A stretch of 64,000 bases of DNA from Bifidobacterium boum. GTDB taxonomy: Bacteria > Actinomycetota > Actinomycetes > Actinomycetales > Bifidobacteriaceae. Location: the NCBI RefSeq assembly GCF_000741535.1, contig NZ_JGYQ01000016.1, positions 62,001-126,000 of the forward strand, read 5' to 3'. This document shows positions 30,401 to 39,654 of the stretch, piece by piece. Position 1 is the stretch's first letter. Each line of letters starts with the position of its first letter. The notes under the pieces are model-generated. The model saw only the letters and a program-made list of their open reading frames with translations. It searched no databases and had not been told where the DNA came from. Both the position numbers and the translations under genes were made by a program.

Positions 30401-31181
30401 GGTGTTCCCGGGCAACAACTGCGAGTACGATTCCGCGGCCGCGTTCGAGCGCGCGGGCGCCGATGTGAGCACGCTCATCGTGAATAACCTCACCCCGCAG
30501 GCGGTCGCCGAATCCACGCAGGCGCTGGTCGACGAGATTCGCCGCAGCCAGATTGTCATGATCCCAGGCGGTTTCTCCGGCGGCGACGAGCCCGACGGGT
30601 CGGCGAAGTTCATCACCGCGTTCTTCCGCGCCCCGGCCGTCACCGACGCCGTGCGCGATCTGCTCAAGAACCGCGACGGCCTGATGCTCGGCATCTGCAA
30701 CGGCTTCCAGGCGCTTATCAAGCTCGGCCTCGTGCCGTACGGCGATATCGTGCCGATGACCGACGCCTGCCCGACGCTAACCTTCAACACGATCGGACGT
30801 CACCAGAGCCGTCTGGTGCGTACACGCGTGGCTTCTGATCTGTCCCCCTGGCTGGCGCAAAGCGCGGTCGGCGACGTGCACACCATCGCCATCTCGCACG
30901 GTGAGGGCCGATTCGTGGCCTCTGACGACGTGCTCGCCAAGCTCAAGGCCAACGGCCAGATCGCCACGCAGTATGTGGACGCCGACGGCGTGCCCGGCAT
31001 GGACCTAGATGTCAACCCGAACGGGTCGATGCTCGCCATCGAGGGTATCACCAGCCCGGACGGCCGCGTGTTCGGAAAGATGGGTCATTCCGAACGCTAC
31101 ACGGACGGCACCTTCATCAACGTGCCCGGCGATAAGTTCCAGCCGCTGTTCGCCAGCGGTGTGAAGTACTTCACCGCCTGA
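27447..31181 (+). CDS. purL: Phosphoribosylformylglycinamidine synthase, single-chain
   Basis: FGAR plus glutamine and ATP to FGAM. 1244 residues: PurS-like N-terminal domain (VFRVYVEKKQGFDVEARQLE), two PurL/PurM-like ATPase halves (ETHNHPTEIEPFGGAATCIG; DLGVGAIGGKDSMSGSF), and a C-terminal class I amidotransferase with nucleophile Cys in LGICNGFQ and His/Glu in the ISHGEGR region. This is the long one-chain form also found in streptococci and clostridia rather than the PurS/PurQ/PurL three-subunit form common in other actinobacteria. Start is GTG with an AGAAGG ribosome site; the frame is open further upstream without family match. Confidence 0.97.
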   Translation: MVFRVYVEKKQGFDVEARQLENELKTILGITGLTGLRIVNRYDVEDISQNLFDQAITTVFSEPQVDNASVDMPDFGGSTVFAVEFLPGQFDQRADSASECIQLISQGERPIVRSAKIYALEGDLDNQAVEQIKQYVINPVEAREASLEPKNTLKVQVAKPAKVEVIAGFDELDDEGLQRFIDERGLAMDLADAKVCQEYFHGEHREPTITEIKVIDTYWSDHCRHTTFGTQLDEVDIDDAVVKAAFDKYLAMRHELGRDGKPVCLMDMGTIGAKWLKKNGILKNLDESEEINACTVKVKVDVDGEDQDWLFLFKNETHNHPTEIEPFGGAATCIGGCIRDPLSGRSYVYQAMRVTGAGDPRVPVSETLKGKLPQRKIVTTAAAGYSSYGNQIGLATGQVDEIYHPGYVAKRMEVGAVVGATPADHVRRETPTPGDKIILLGGRTGRDGIGGATGASKAHDEESLEKDGAEVQKGNAPVERKLQRLFRRKDACRLIKRCNDFGAGGVSVATGEIADGLTINLDLVPKKYEGLDGTELAISESQERMAVDVAADDVDEFLGYAREENLEATVIATVTEEKVMRMTWQGDTIVNLSRAFLASNGAPKHQTVHVEQGGSYTTPWRDGSFKDRMHALVTDINVASNKGLSERFDSTIGAATVLMPFGGKRQLTPSMAMVAKLPVFGETTTASAMAWGFNPYIMEKNQFTGAYLSVVESLAKLVSAGFRHEDAYLSFQEYFGKLRDVPERWGKPAAAVLGALMAQVDLGVGAIGGKDSMSGSFEDLDVPPTLISFAVAVGNMHRATSPEFKKTGHRIVRIAPRYAADGLTPDKDGLLEAMDVVESLTEFHDALAVSTPGYGASAEALFKMTLGNRIGVKLADTIAVDDLFTPAYGSFLVELDDNAKLPAVSNRVEIGVIGETTDAYEFVAGGERLDLDQVQEDWESAMEGVFPYRSKGEERGSVTETEEFHAPKKTVYTGSPVAKPHVVIPVFPGNNCEYDSAAAFERAGADVSTLIVNNLTPQAVAESTQALVDEIRRSQIVMIPGGFSGGDEPDGSAKFITAFFRAPAVTDAVRDLLKNRDGLMLGICNGFQALIKLGLVPYGDIVPMTDACPTLTFNTIGRHQSRLVRTRVASDLSPWLAQSAVGDVHTIAISHGEGRFVASDDVLAKLKANGQIATQYVDADGVPGMDLDVNPNGSMLAIEGITSPDGRVFGKMGHSERYTDGTFINVPGDKFQPLFASGVKYFTA

Positions 31182-31200
31182 GCCGCGACGTATAGGGGGA

Positions 31201-31239
31201 AGAGCCTCCAGCCGTGTTATACGGCTGGAGGCTCTTTTC
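31201..31239 (+). terminator. Intrinsic terminator of purL
   Basis: Perfect 15-bp stem AGAGCCTCCAGCCGT with complement around GTTAT, then TTTTCG, 20 bases past the purL stop. Confidence 0.93.
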
Positions 31240-31317
31240 GTATGCGATTGGCACGATGCCGCGAAACCAGGTAAGTCACGCATCATCAGCGATTCACGTG
31301 GCACGGCTCACACCATG

Positions 31318-32394
31318 TCATGCCGCGGCATTCTGGATTGAGCATGTCAAATCCAATGCCGCACCGGAATGCGGCAGGGTATGCGCCGTGGCACGCCATG
31401 TCCCCGCGTCGCTTGACGGCGGAATCGCGGCATGGCATGCGGCGAACTGGTCTTTGGTAATCCGCAGCACCACGCCGGCACCAGTGACCGGATCATAGCC
31501 TTTCACCTCATACTGGCGTGATGAGAACAATCCGCGCTGTCCGCTGGTCAACTGGGTGGGCACGAACTGCACCTCATGTCGGGTGAGCAGTGGCGGAACG
31601 TCTCGGGAGACAAGCCCCACAGCCACCAGCGCGACCACCAGCACCACCACTGCGCGGGTCATGACCGAGGCGGCAGCACGGTGATACCGTGCCTCCCTAC
31701 GCTGCCTGACGATCGTCACCATCGCCAATATTGCCGCCGGAATGCCGATACCGTCGACGAAGAGCAGCCACCCCACATAGTGGATGAGCATGTGGTCAAC
31801 GAATTGCGCCGCGATTGCAGCGGCCAACAATATCGGCGCACAACAGGCGAGAACGATGACCGCTACCGGGGTTTCATGCCGCTGCGATGTGCGAGGGCCC
31901 GCGTGGACATCACCGTTGGAAAGCACTGATAACGCGGTGTCCGGCACGGTGCCGACGCCGGATATCGCAAGAGCATCGACATCGGGACGGCCTGCCGGTG
32001 AGACACCGAACGTAGCAGATGATCCAGAGGCGGGCTCACGGGACATGTTGTCGTCAAACTGAATCGGCACATACGTGTCCTGCGCCAGCATGTTATGCGG
32101 GTCAAACGCAGCCAGCAGTGCTTCATCGGATTGGGGATCGGCAAACGCAGCCACAGAAACCCCGGAGGTATGGGGCTGGTTCACCGTGCTCTCAGGTGCC
32201 GAAGAATCATATTGTGCAGCTGTCTGCCGGCTGCCATCATCATGGTCGGTGCGCCGGTCTTGATTCGTATCGGCTGCCGGCTGGGGGGTAAACACCATAC
32301 CCGGCGCTGCCGTAGTCTCATCGGTGCCATCAATGTCACCTGGGAAATCCGCTATACCGGCGGCATCATGCCATCCCATCGTCTCCGGACGCAT
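31318..32394 (-). CDS. Uncharacterised membrane protein with long polar N-terminus
   Basis: About 358 residues, family not recognised. Residues 1-175 are low-complexity polar sequence rich in Asp, Thr, Gln and Pro, probably cytoplasmic. Three membrane segments follow (VAVIVLACCAPILLAAAIAA; IHYVGWLLFVDGIGIPAAIL; VVVLVVALVAVGLV), then a ~95-residue C-terminal domain with two cysteines (FAACHAA and LDLTCSIQN) that may form a disulphide outside. The ATG at 32394 has an AAGGGG ribosome site; ATG at 32421 is also open. Neighbours 32575-33162 and 33266-33763 are also small membrane proteins of unknown role. Confidence 0.7.
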   Translation of the reverse strand: MRPETMGWHDAAGIADFPGDIDGTDETTAAPGMVFTPQPAADTNQDRRTDHDDGSRQTAAQYDSSAPESTVNQPHTSGVSVAAFADPQSDEALLAAFDPHNMLAQDTYVPIQFDDNMSREPASGSSATFGVSPAGRPDVDALAISGVGTVPDTALSVLSNGDVHAGPRTSQRHETPVAVIVLACCAPILLAAAIAAQFVDHMLIHYVGWLLFVDGIGIPAAILAMVTIVRQRREARYHRAAASVMTRAVVVLVVALVAVGLVSRDVPPLLTRHEVQFVPTQLTSGQRGLFSSRQYEVKGYDPVTGAGVVLRITKDQFAACHAAIPPSSDAGTWRATAHTLPHSGAALDLTCSIQNAAA

Positions 32395-32574
32395 CGCAGC
32401 CCCTTCCATGCTTTGTCGCATTATTCGCCGTCATGTTCTCTTCCTTGACATGACAACACGCAACCATGCGTTACCGCCACGCTAGCAACGCAGGACGACG
32501 AACACGGGCGTCCGCCTCCCCACTGACCGGATAGCCGGCACCTTCAAGGCATTAGTTGAGAGCACGGCAGGATT

Positions 32575-33162
32575 TCATGTACGCCGCACGTCAGGGACGA
32601 CAACCGTGGTGCAGCACACGCAGCAGCGTTGCATCAACGGCCACGGTTCACTCTCCTTGATCAGAGGAATCGTATTGTCCCCCTGGCACCATGGGCAAAT
32701 CCACGTCACTGACCGGCCGATGGAATCACATCGCGGCGCCGCAACCGCGTAACGGATCACCTTCCTGCCGTGCTCCGCACGACGCTCATCACGCAAATGC
32801 GCCCAATCGATGAGAATCGCGAACCCTATGACACGAAGCAGCGATTGCGCCAAATCGACCTGGCTCATCATGCCTTTGACAAACGCGACTACCACGGCAA
32901 CCGCCACCGCCGCGTCAAGCACATACAGAAACGCGATACACCATCGTTGGATGGTCAACCGTCTCATATGCCGTTCGTTACGACGGCGAATCTCACGTTG
33001 TCGAGGGTCTTCCGTCTCACCGTCTCGCCCATACGGGGACGCCCCCTGTTGCCACGGTTCCATACCATGCTCCATCCAGTTTTTGCAGCCATGCGGCATA
33101 CCATTCCACCGACGCTCAGCTTCGAGCCTTCCTCCATGGTAACGCCATTGCACACCAGCCAT
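32575..33162 (-). CDS. Uncharacterised membrane protein with C-terminal zinc-ribbon-like Cys pairs
   Basis: Up to 195 residues; not recognised. A basic patch (REIRRRNERHMRRLTIQR) precedes two membrane segments (about residues 74-94 and 103-120 of this frame), then a cytoplasmic tail with CPWC and CCVCC, spaced like a zinc ribbon. Several in-frame ATGs (33162, 33099, 33075) make the start uncertain; the first ~45 residues look poorly conserved in character. Divergent from 33266. Confidence 0.6.
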   Translation of the reverse strand: MAGVQWRYHGGRLEAERRWNGMPHGCKNWMEHGMEPWQQGASPYGRDGETEDPRQREIRRRNERHMRRLTIQRWCIAFLYVLDAAVAVAVVVAFVKGMMSQVDLAQSLLRVIGFAILIDWAHLRDERRAEHGRKVIRYAVAAPRCDSIGRSVTWICPWCQGDNTIPLIKESEPWPLMQRCCVCCTTVVVPDVRRT

Positions 33163-33265
33163 CCGACAGTGCGATTATCATGAACGACGACAACGGGAAG
33201 CCGCGTCCGAAGCACAGACGCGACACACCACCTGCCCACACGTGTCTGATCGCAAGGAGCGTCAC

Positions 33266-33763
33266 ATGTCCACCAACCAACCAAATCCCGACCTGCCGCC
33301 ATACCCGAGCCAGCCGGGTGACAACCAGCCGGCCTATCAAGACCAGTCCGCGTACGCGAGCCAGCCGGCCCCCGATCTGCCGCCGCTGCCCAACCAGCCG
33401 ACATACCAGAGCCAAGACGCATATACGAATCAAGCCCCGTACGCTAACCAAGTGCCGAACCCGGCCCAGCAGCCGTATGCCCCGGCATATCAGGGATATC
33501 CGCAGTATCAGCCGGCACCCATGCAACCAAGCGGCACTACCGATCTTGGCGGATGGATTGTCACGCTGATTTTGTCCGCTATCCCCATCGTCGGCTTCAT
33601 TCTGCTGATCTGCTGGGCCGCCGGTCTCGGCGGGGAACAGCATCAGGACCGCCGTAATTGGGCGCTCGCGCAAATCATCATCAGCGTTGTGGGCACCGTC
33701 CTGCTCATCATCATCTTTGCCGCAACCGGTTTCTCGTTCAGCGAGCTGCTCAACGAAAGCTGA
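33266..33763 (+). CDS. Small membrane protein with Pro/Gln/Tyr-rich N-terminus
   Basis: 165 residues. The first ~90 are repetitive Asn/Gln/Pro/Tyr sequence (for example NQPAYQDQSAYASQPAPD), likely disordered and cytoplasmic; then two membrane segments (GGWIVTLILSAIPIVGFILL and ALAQIIISVVGTVLLIIIF). The form is typical of DUF4190-like actinobacterial proteins whose role is unknown. The ATG at 33266 follows AAGGAG by six bases; an upstream GTG is less likely. Confidence 0.75.
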   Translation: MSTNQPNPDLPPYPSQPGDNQPAYQDQSAYASQPAPDLPPLPNQPTYQSQDAYTNQAPYANQVPNPAQQPYAPAYQGYPQYQPAPMQPSGTTDLGGWIVTLILSAIPIVGFILLICWAAGLGGEQHQDRRNWALAQIIISVVGTVLLIIIFAATGFSFSELLNES

Positions 33764-33828
33764 CACCGGAGAGCATCCCGCTGACACCTGTGAATCCGGT
33801 AATCGCAGCGACAACCGGCGATAACGAT

Positions 33829-33867
33829 ATGAGGGGCGCCACGCATACACAGCGTGGCGCCCCTCAT
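33829..33867. terminator. Hairpin between convergent small gene and galE
   Basis: Perfect 16-bp stem (ATGAGGGGCGCCACGC and complement) with a 7-base loop, 65 bases after the membrane protein stop and 79 bases after the galE stop. No U-run on either strand; probable bidirectional terminator or mRNA 3' stabiliser. Confidence 0.65.
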
Positions 33868-33946
33868 GGTCTAGTGTCTTGGACAGTACCGCGAATCAGC
33901 GCGGCTCGACGCGACCATGAAACATGGCGCGCCCCGCCGTCACCTG

Positions 33947-34948
33947 TTACTTGCGGTCGCCGTAGCCTTCCGGATGGCTTGAATGCCAAGCCCACGCGGA
34001 GGCGATGATCTTGTCGATATTGTCGAACTGCGGCTTCCAGCCGAGCACACTGCGGGCCTTATCGGAAGCGGCAATCAGCGTATCCGGGTCACCAGGGCGA
34101 CGCGGAGCCATCTCGGCGGGGATCTCCTTGCCGGTCACGCGACGCGCGGCTTCAAGAATCTGCAGGTTCGAGAAGCCGGTGGACGAACCGAGGTTGAACG
34201 CCGAGGATTCGTTGCCTTCACGCAGGTACTTGACCGCGAGAATATGCGCGTCCGCCAAATCGTACGGATGCACATAATCACGCACGTTCGTACCGTCAGG
34301 CGTGTTGTAATCATTGCCGAAGATCTTGAGCACGTCACGCTTGCCCTGCGCCACCTGCAGCACGATCGGAAGCAAATGGGTTTCCGGATTGTGATCTTCA
34401 CCGATCGAACCGTCCGGCTTGGCACCGGCGACGTTGAAATAGCGCAGTGCGACGAACTTGATGCCGTAGGCGAGGTCGGACCAGTGCATGATCTTCTCCA
34501 TCATGAGCTTGCTCTCGCCGTACGGGTTGATCGGCTTCTGCGGGTCGGTCTCACGGATCGGCATCTTCTCGGGGATACCATAGGTGGCTGCGGTCGAAGA
34601 GAAGACGATGTTCTTGACACCCACTTCGTTCATCACTTCGAGCAGCTTGACCATGCCTGCGGTGTTGTTGTCGAAGTATTTGAGCGGCTTCTTCATCGAT
34701 TCGGCGACCAGCGAGTAGGCTGCGAAATGGATGACCGCGTCAACATCCGGGTTTTCCTTGAACACGGTGCGCATGAAATCCTGGTCGGCGATGTCGCCCT
34801 GATAGAACTTCGCCGCCGGGTTGACCGCAGCGCGATGACCGGTGACCAGGCTGTCAACGACCACGACCTTCTCATCCGTGGTGTTGACCAGGCGGTCGAC
34901 CATGTGCGAGCCGATGTAGCCGGCTCCGCCGAGGACCAATACTGCCAT
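33947..34948 (-). CDS. galE: UDP-glucose 4-epimerase
   Basis: Interconverts UDP-galactose and UDP-glucose (SDR family, NAD-bound). 333 residues; GGAGYIGS Rossmann motif at the N-terminus, catalytic Tyr and Lys in NPYGESK, Ser-Thr in [10 protein letters not shown]. In bifidobacteria this serves galactose and milk/mucin sugar use by the Leloir arm, and supplies UDP-galactose for the envelope. The ATG at 34948 has a GGAG ribosome site; an extra 16 codons upstream are open but unlikely. Confidence 0.96.
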   Translation of the reverse strand: MAVLVLGGAGYIGSHMVDRLVNTTDEKVVVVDSLVTGHRAAVNPAAKFYQGDIADQDFMRTVFKENPDVDAVIHFAAYSLVAESMKKPLKYFDNNTAGMVKLLEVMNEVGVKNIVFSSTAATYGIPEKMPIRETDPQKPINPYGESKLMMEKIMHWSDLAYGIKFVALRYFNVAGAKPDGSIGEDHNPETHLLPIVLQVAQGKRDVLKIFGNDYNTPDGTNVRDYVHPYDLADAHILAVKYLREGNESSAFNLGSSTGFSNLQILEAARRVTGKEIPAEMAPRRPGDPDTLIAASDKARSVLGWKPQFDNIDKIIASAWAWHSSHPEGYGDRK

Positions 34949-35553
34949 AACTGCTCCTTGCATGTCTGTGCCGGTTCCCGCACACGCGGGAGCCAATGAC
35001 CAGTGTACGCCGCAAGCCCTACTCCGGGGCGGCGCACACGACCGATGTTGCGATCCGGACAGTATCGCACATCAGGATTGTCACTATCGGGCCATCATGC
35101 GACTGGTCGGTCACATTGCGGGCGGATACCAAGCCAAATCAGGCATGACCGGATGTTACCGCCGCATGGTGCGACCGGTCAGTCACACGGCAGGACGATA
35201 GCCCGGCGGGCTGACCGTGACAGGAAGCTACCGTCGCGTCGTGTAACCGGTTCATCACATGACAGACGGATACCCGGACGTTGTGCCGCCGGCCCATCCG
35301 CTATCTCTCCGCTGTGTAACCGGGCGGTCACATCACAGACCGAATCGCACATTCCGCCACCCGTCAACGCCCGGCCAGACCGACATGGAACCGCTCTGGC
35401 ATACGGTGAGCGCGTCCCCTGATCACTGCGGCATCACACGCAACTAAACGACCTTCAGCCGAACGACAACCCAACCTGCGCGATGTAGCCGGCGGTTGAT
35501 ATGTTGGTTACTAGCGAATCCCCCGTTTCCACGGTTTTGGAAGGAGCTTTGGC
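34949..35553. repeat. Divergent galE-purF gap with degenerate tandem repeats
   Basis: About 600 bases without a gene. From 35099 to about 35348 there are four degenerate copies of a unit of ~72 bases, beginning at 35099, 35171, 35241 and 35314 (GCGACTGGTCGGTCACA, GCGACCGGTCAGTCACA, GTGTAACCGGTTCATCACA, GTGTAACCGGGCGGTCACA). A half-unit GGANGNTACC recurs at about 36-base spacing inside it. Copies are too diverged to be a CRISPR array. The purF promoter element lies at 35482-35510. Confidence 0.55.
35482..35510 (+). promoter_or_regulatory. purF upstream element
   Basis: GATGTAGCCGGCGGTTGATA followed by TGTTGG, close to the element before purC (26496-26520). Ends about 45 bases before the purF start. 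Probable promoter or purine operator. Confidence 0.45.
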
Positions 35554-37083
35554 TTGTCAGCTGAACTCGAAGACATTCATGAAGAGTGCGGCATTTTCGG
35601 CGTCTGGGGACACCCTGATGCCGCCCGCCTCACCTATTTCGGTTTGCATGCGTTGCAGCACCGCGGCCAGGAAGGCGCCGGTATCGTCTCGAACGACAAC
35701 GGCCACCTGATCGGGCATCGTGGACTCGGCCTGCTCACCCAAGTATTCTCCGACGAGCACGAAATCGAACGGCTCAAAGGCGACAAAGCCATCGGTCACG
35801 TGCGTTACGCGACGTCCGGCTCCGGATCGGTGGACAACATCCAGCCATTCCTGTTCCGCTTCCACGATGGCGACGTCGCGCTCGGCCACAACGGCAACCT
35901 CACCAACTGCGTGAGCCTGCGCCGGCAGCTGGAAGATGAAGGTGCGATTTTCCACTCCAATTCCGACACCGAAGTGCTCATGCACCTGATCCGCCGTTCG
36001 AACGTCCCCACCTTCATGGACAAGCTCAAGGAGGCGCTCAACAAGGTGCACGGCGGTTTCGCCTATCTGCTCATGACCGAGCATGCGATGATCGGCGCAC
36101 TCGACCCGAATGGCTTCCGCCCGCTGTCCTTGGGACGCATGAAGAACGGCGCGTACGTGTTGGCATCCGAAACCTGCGCGCTGGACATCGTCGGCGCGGA
36201 GTTCGTGCGCGACATCGGCCCCGGTGAAATCATCGTCGTGGACGACGAAGGCTATCACATGGACCGCTACACGACCAACACGCAGCTGGCCATCTGCTCC
36301 ATGGAGTACATCTACTTCGCGCGCCCGGATTCCAACATCTACGGTGTCAACGTGCATTCGGCACGCAAACGCATGGGTGCGATCCTCGCCAAAGAGGCTC
36401 CCGCCCCCGCCGACATGGTCATCGCCGTACCGAACTCTTCACTGTCCGCAGCATCCGGCTTCTCCGAAACCAGCGGTCTGCCGAACGAAATGGGTTTGAT
36501 CAAGAACCAGTATGTGGCACGCACCTTCATCCAGCCGACGCAGGAGCTGCGCGAGCAGGGCGTGCGCATGAAATTGTCCGCCGTACGTGGCGTTGTCAAA
36601 GGCAAGAGCGTGGCGGTGATCGACGATTCCATCGTCCGCGGCACCACGTCGCGTCGCATCGTGCAGCTGTTGCGTGAAGCCGGCGCACGCGAAGTGCATA
36701 TGCGCATCTCTTCGCCGCCGCTGAAATACCCGTGCTTCTACGGCATCGACATCCAGACGACCAAAGAGCTGATCGCCGCGAAGAAATCCGTCGAGGAAAT
36801 CCGCGAGTATATCGGCGCCGACTCCTTGGCGTTCCTGTCTCTGGACGGCTTGGTCGAAGCTATCGGCCTGCATGCGGATGCCCCGTACGGCGGCCTGTGC
36901 GTCGCCTATTTCAACGGTGATTATCCGACCGCGCTCGACGATTACGAGGAGCCGTTCCTCAAGTCGCTGACCCCCGAGGACCGTGTGAGAATCGCCAAAT
37001 TCGCGCACGACAAGAGCCGATATGAAGGCAACGAGTTCTCCACGGATGTCAAAACGCTCCAGGCTCAACTGGCGAAGGCCTGA
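35554..37083 (+). CDS. purF: Amidophosphoribosyltransferase
   Basis: First committed step of purine synthesis: PRPP plus glutamine to phosphoribosylamine. 509 residues. The 11-residue propeptide [11 protein letters not shown] precedes the catalytic Cys12 in [11 protein letters not shown]; the Ntn glutaminase domain ([18 protein letters not shown]) is followed by the PRTase domain with [18 protein letters not shown], the PRPP loop. The start is TTG, set by a GGAAGGAG ribosome site seven bases before it and by the propeptide length. Confidence 0.97.
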   Translation: MSAELEDIHEECGIFGVWGHPDAARLTYFGLHALQHRGQEGAGIVSNDNGHLIGHRGLGLLTQVFSDEHEIERLKGDKAIGHVRYATSGSGSVDNIQPFLFRFHDGDVALGHNGNLTNCVSLRRQLEDEGAIFHSNSDTEVLMHLIRRSNVPTFMDKLKEALNKVHGGFAYLLMTEHAMIGALDPNGFRPLSLGRMKNGAYVLASETCALDIVGAEFVRDIGPGEIIVVDDEGYHMDRYTTNTQLAICSMEYIYFARPDSNIYGVNVHSARKRMGAILAKEAPAPADMVIAVPNSSLSAASGFSETSGLPNEMGLIKNQYVARTFIQPTQELREQGVRMKLSAVRGVVKGKSVAVIDDSIVRGTTSRRIVQLLREAGAREVHMRISSPPLKYPCFYGIDIQTTKELIAAKKSVEEIREYIGADSLAFLSLDGLVEAIGLHADAPYGGLCVAYFNGDYPTALDDYEEPFLKSLTPEDRVRIAKFAHDKSRYEGNEFSTDVKTLQAQLAKA

Positions 37084-37087
37084 GATA

Positions 37088-37121
37088 ATGCCGCTGCAAC
37101 CGTATACGGGTGCAGCGGCAT
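37088..37121 (+). terminator. Hairpin after purF
   Basis: ATGCCGCTGCA pairs with TGCAGCGGCAT, and the loop contains the self-complementary CCGTATACGG, giving a near-continuous stem. It starts five bases after the purF stop and has no U-run. It may terminate or partly attenuate transcription into purM. Confidence 0.55.
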
Positions 37122-37223
37122 CGTCATGCCTGCCGCGGTCAGATGCCCCGGACGAAAAGTATCAATTTCATCAATCCAACTCGTCTACAAACCAAACGTC
37201 AGACAAATCAAGAAAGGTCAGTC

Positions 37224-38258
37224 ATGCCAGAAGCGTATGAGAAGGCAGGAGTCAGTGTCGAAGCCGGCTACGAGGTAGTCAAGCGCATCAAATCGCATGT
37301 CGCCCGCACCAATCGTCCCGGTGTGGTCGGCGGTATCGGCGGTTTCGGCGGCCTGTTCGACCTCGCCTCGCTCGGTTACCGCGAACCGGTGCTCATTTCC
37401 GGTACCGACGGCGTGGGCACCAAACTCATGGTCGCCAAGATGGCGAACAAGCACGATAAGATCGGCATCGACTGTGTGGCCATGTGCGTCAACGATATTG
37501 CCGCCCAAGGCGCTGAACCGCTGTTCTTCCTCGACTATATTGCGTGCGGCAAGAACGATCCGGCCCTGCTCGAGCAGGTCGTTTCCGGCGTGGCTGACGG
37601 TTGCGTGCAGTCCGAGTGCGCGCTGATCGGCGGGGAAACCGCTGAAATGCCCGGCATGTACGACCCCGACGAGTACGACTTGGCCGGTTTCGCCGTGGGT
37701 GTCGCCGAAAAGTCCGATATCGTCGACGGCTCGACCATCACCGAGGGCGACACGCTCATCGGCCTGCCGTCCACCGGCGTGCACTCCAACGGGTTCTCGC
37801 TGGTACGCAAGGCCCTGTTCGAACAAGCCGGTTACACGGTCGACACCACGCTTGACGAATTGGACGGCAAAACCGTGGGCGAAGTCCTGCTCACCCCGAC
37901 CAAAATCTATGTCAAGGCGCTCAAGCCGCTGTTCGCCGAGCACCTGATCAAGGGTGTCGCCCACATCACCGGCGGCGGGTTCATCGAGAACATCCCACGC
38001 ATGATCCCTGACGGCCTCGCGGCAAGCATCAATCTTGACGCGTTCCCCGTGCCGCCGATTTTCGACGTCATCGAACACGCCGGCGGTGTGGATCATACGG
38101 AAATGTTCAACATTTTCAACATGGGTATCGGCATGGTGCTCGCCGTGGACGCTTCGAAAGCCCAAACCACGCTCGACCTGCTCAAAGCCAACGGTGAGAC
38201 GGCATATGAGATCGGCTCCATTGTCGCCAAGAGCGGCAGCGATGTCGAACTGCACTGA
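37224..38258 (+). CDS. purM: Phosphoribosylformylglycinamidine cyclo-ligase (AIR synthetase)
   Basis: FGAM plus ATP to AIR. 344 residues, the usual length: [45 protein letters not shown] and [16 protein letters not shown], ending in MGIGMVLAV. The ATG has an AGAAAGG ribosome site; an upstream open extension is not family-like. 33 bases before purD, probably co-transcribed. Confidence 0.98.
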   Translation: MPEAYEKAGVSVEAGYEVVKRIKSHVARTNRPGVVGGIGGFGGLFDLASLGYREPVLISGTDGVGTKLMVAKMANKHDKIGIDCVAMCVNDIAAQGAEPLFFLDYIACGKNDPALLEQVVSGVADGCVQSECALIGGETAEMPGMYDPDEYDLAGFAVGVAEKSDIVDGSTITEGDTLIGLPSTGVHSNGFSLVRKALFEQAGYTVDTTLDELDGKTVGEVLLTPTKIYVKALKPLFAEHLIKGVAHITGGGFIENIPRMIPDGLAASINLDAFPVPPIFDVIEHAGGVDHTEMFNIFNMGIGMVLAVDASKAQTTLDLLKANGETAYEIGSIVAKSGSDVELH

Positions 38259-38291
38259 AACCAAGCGTCAGAACGAAAGGAACAAGTAGCC

Positions 38292-39566
38292 ATGGGAATG
38301 AAGGTTCTGGTCATCGGTTCAGGCGCGCGCGAGCACGCCATCGCGCACGCGCTGCTGAAAAGCAATAGCGTCAGCGAAGTGACGGTCGCCCCCGGTAATC
38401 CGGGCATGCGATTGGACGGCATCAACACCACACAGCTGGACCCGTCCAATCACGCCGCGCTCATCGACTTTGTCAAAGACAATCAGGTGGATTGGGTGTT
38501 TGTCGGCCCGGAAGTGCCGCTGATCCAAGGCATCGTCGACGATTTCGAAGCGAACGGCATCAAGGCGTTCGGCCCGAACAAGGCCGCCGCCCAAATCGAG
38601 GGGTCCAAGGACTTCGCCAAGCAGCTTATGGAACGTCACGGCATCCCGACCGCGAAATACCGCACTTTCGATGATCTCGACAGCGCTGAAGCGTACGTGC
38701 GCGACCACGGCGCACCGATTGTGGTCAAGGCTGACGGCCTCGCCGCCGGCAAGGGCGTGACGGTCGCCATGGATGTGGATACCGCACTCAAGGCGCTCGA
38801 GGATATTTTCGTCGACCACCGTTTCGGCGCGGCCGGCGCGAAGGTCGTCATCGAGGATTATCTCGAGGGGCAGGAATTCTCGCTGATGAGCTTCGTGAAC
38901 GGCACCGAGTTCTGGCCGATGCCGATCTCGCAGGATCATAAGCGCGCCTTCGACGGCGACAAGGGCCCGAATACGGGCGGCATGGGCGCATACAGCCCGG
39001 TGCCGCAAATCAGCCAGGATGTGGTTGATACAGCGATCGAGACGATTGTGCGCCCGACCGTTCAGGCTATGGCTGATGAAGGGACGCCGTTCACCGGCAT
39101 TCTGTACGCCGGCCTGATCGCCACCGCGGACGGCCCGAAAGTCATCGAGTTCAACGCCCGCTTCGGCGATCCGGAAACCGAAGTGGTACTTCCCCGTCTG
39201 ACTTCCGATTTCGGTGAAGGCATCAACGCGATCCTCAACAACGAGACCCCGACTTTCACGTGGGAGGACGACAACAAGACGACACTTGGCGTGGTGCTCG
39301 CTTCGAACGGCTACCCGACCAACGTGATCAAGGGTGCCGCAATCCCCCAGATTCCGGTGGACGATTCCAGCCACGTATATTATGCGGGTGTCGCCACGGA
39401 CGCCGACGGCAAGCTGGTCGCCGATTCCGGGCGCGTGCTGCTGCTGGAAACCACGGCTGACGATATCCGCGCCGCACAGGACAAGATTTACGCCGTACTC
39501 GACAAACTCGACACGACCGGCATGTTCTACCGCCACGATATCGGTGCCAAAGCGCTGAACGCGTGA
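38292..39566 (+). CDS. purD: Phosphoribosylamine-glycine ligase (GAR synthetase)
   Basis: PRA plus glycine and ATP to GAR. 424 residues, ATP-grasp: KVLVIGSGAREHAIAHALL, KADGLAAGKGVTVAM, and DHKRAFDGDKGPNTGGMGAY followed by EFNARFGDPE, all family signatures. Ribosome site GAAAGGA. Ends at a long shared hairpin facing the LTA synthase gene. Confidence 0.98.
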   Translation: MGMKVLVIGSGAREHAIAHALLKSNSVSEVTVAPGNPGMRLDGINTTQLDPSNHAALIDFVKDNQVDWVFVGPEVPLIQGIVDDFEANGIKAFGPNKAAAQIEGSKDFAKQLMERHGIPTAKYRTFDDLDSAEAYVRDHGAPIVVKADGLAAGKGVTVAMDVDTALKALEDIFVDHRFGAAGAKVVIEDYLEGQEFSLMSFVNGTEFWPMPISQDHKRAFDGDKGPNTGGMGAYSPVPQISQDVVDTAIETIVRPTVQAMADEGTPFTGILYAGLIATADGPKVIEFNARFGDPETEVVLPRLTSDFGEGINAILNNETPTFTWEDDNKTTLGVVLASNGYPTNVIKGAAIPQIPVDDSSHVYYAGVATDADGKLVADSGRVLLLETTADDIRAAQDKIYAVLDKLDTTGMFYRHDIGAKALNA

Positions 39567-39577
39567 ACTGCTGAACA

Positions 39578-39643
39578 CGCAGGCCACAGCGAAGGCCCTC
39601 ATACCGGAGCGTTCCGGTATGAGGGCCTTCGCTGTGGCCTGCG
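39578..39643. terminator. 31-bp perfect hairpin between purD and LTA synthase gene
   Basis: 39578-39608 is exactly complementary to 39613-39643 with a 4-base GCGT loop. It starts 11-12 bases from the stop codons of both convergent genes. There is no U-run on either side. Unusually long for an intrinsic terminator; also a potential RNase III substrate or an effective block to read-through in both directions. Confidence 0.85.
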
Positions 39644-39654
39644 GATTATCCCCG

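Noticed and set aside
35099-35348. CRISPR-like array (about 36-base units)
   Set aside because: The repeats are too diverged, similarity extends across the would-be spacers, and no cas genes are near.
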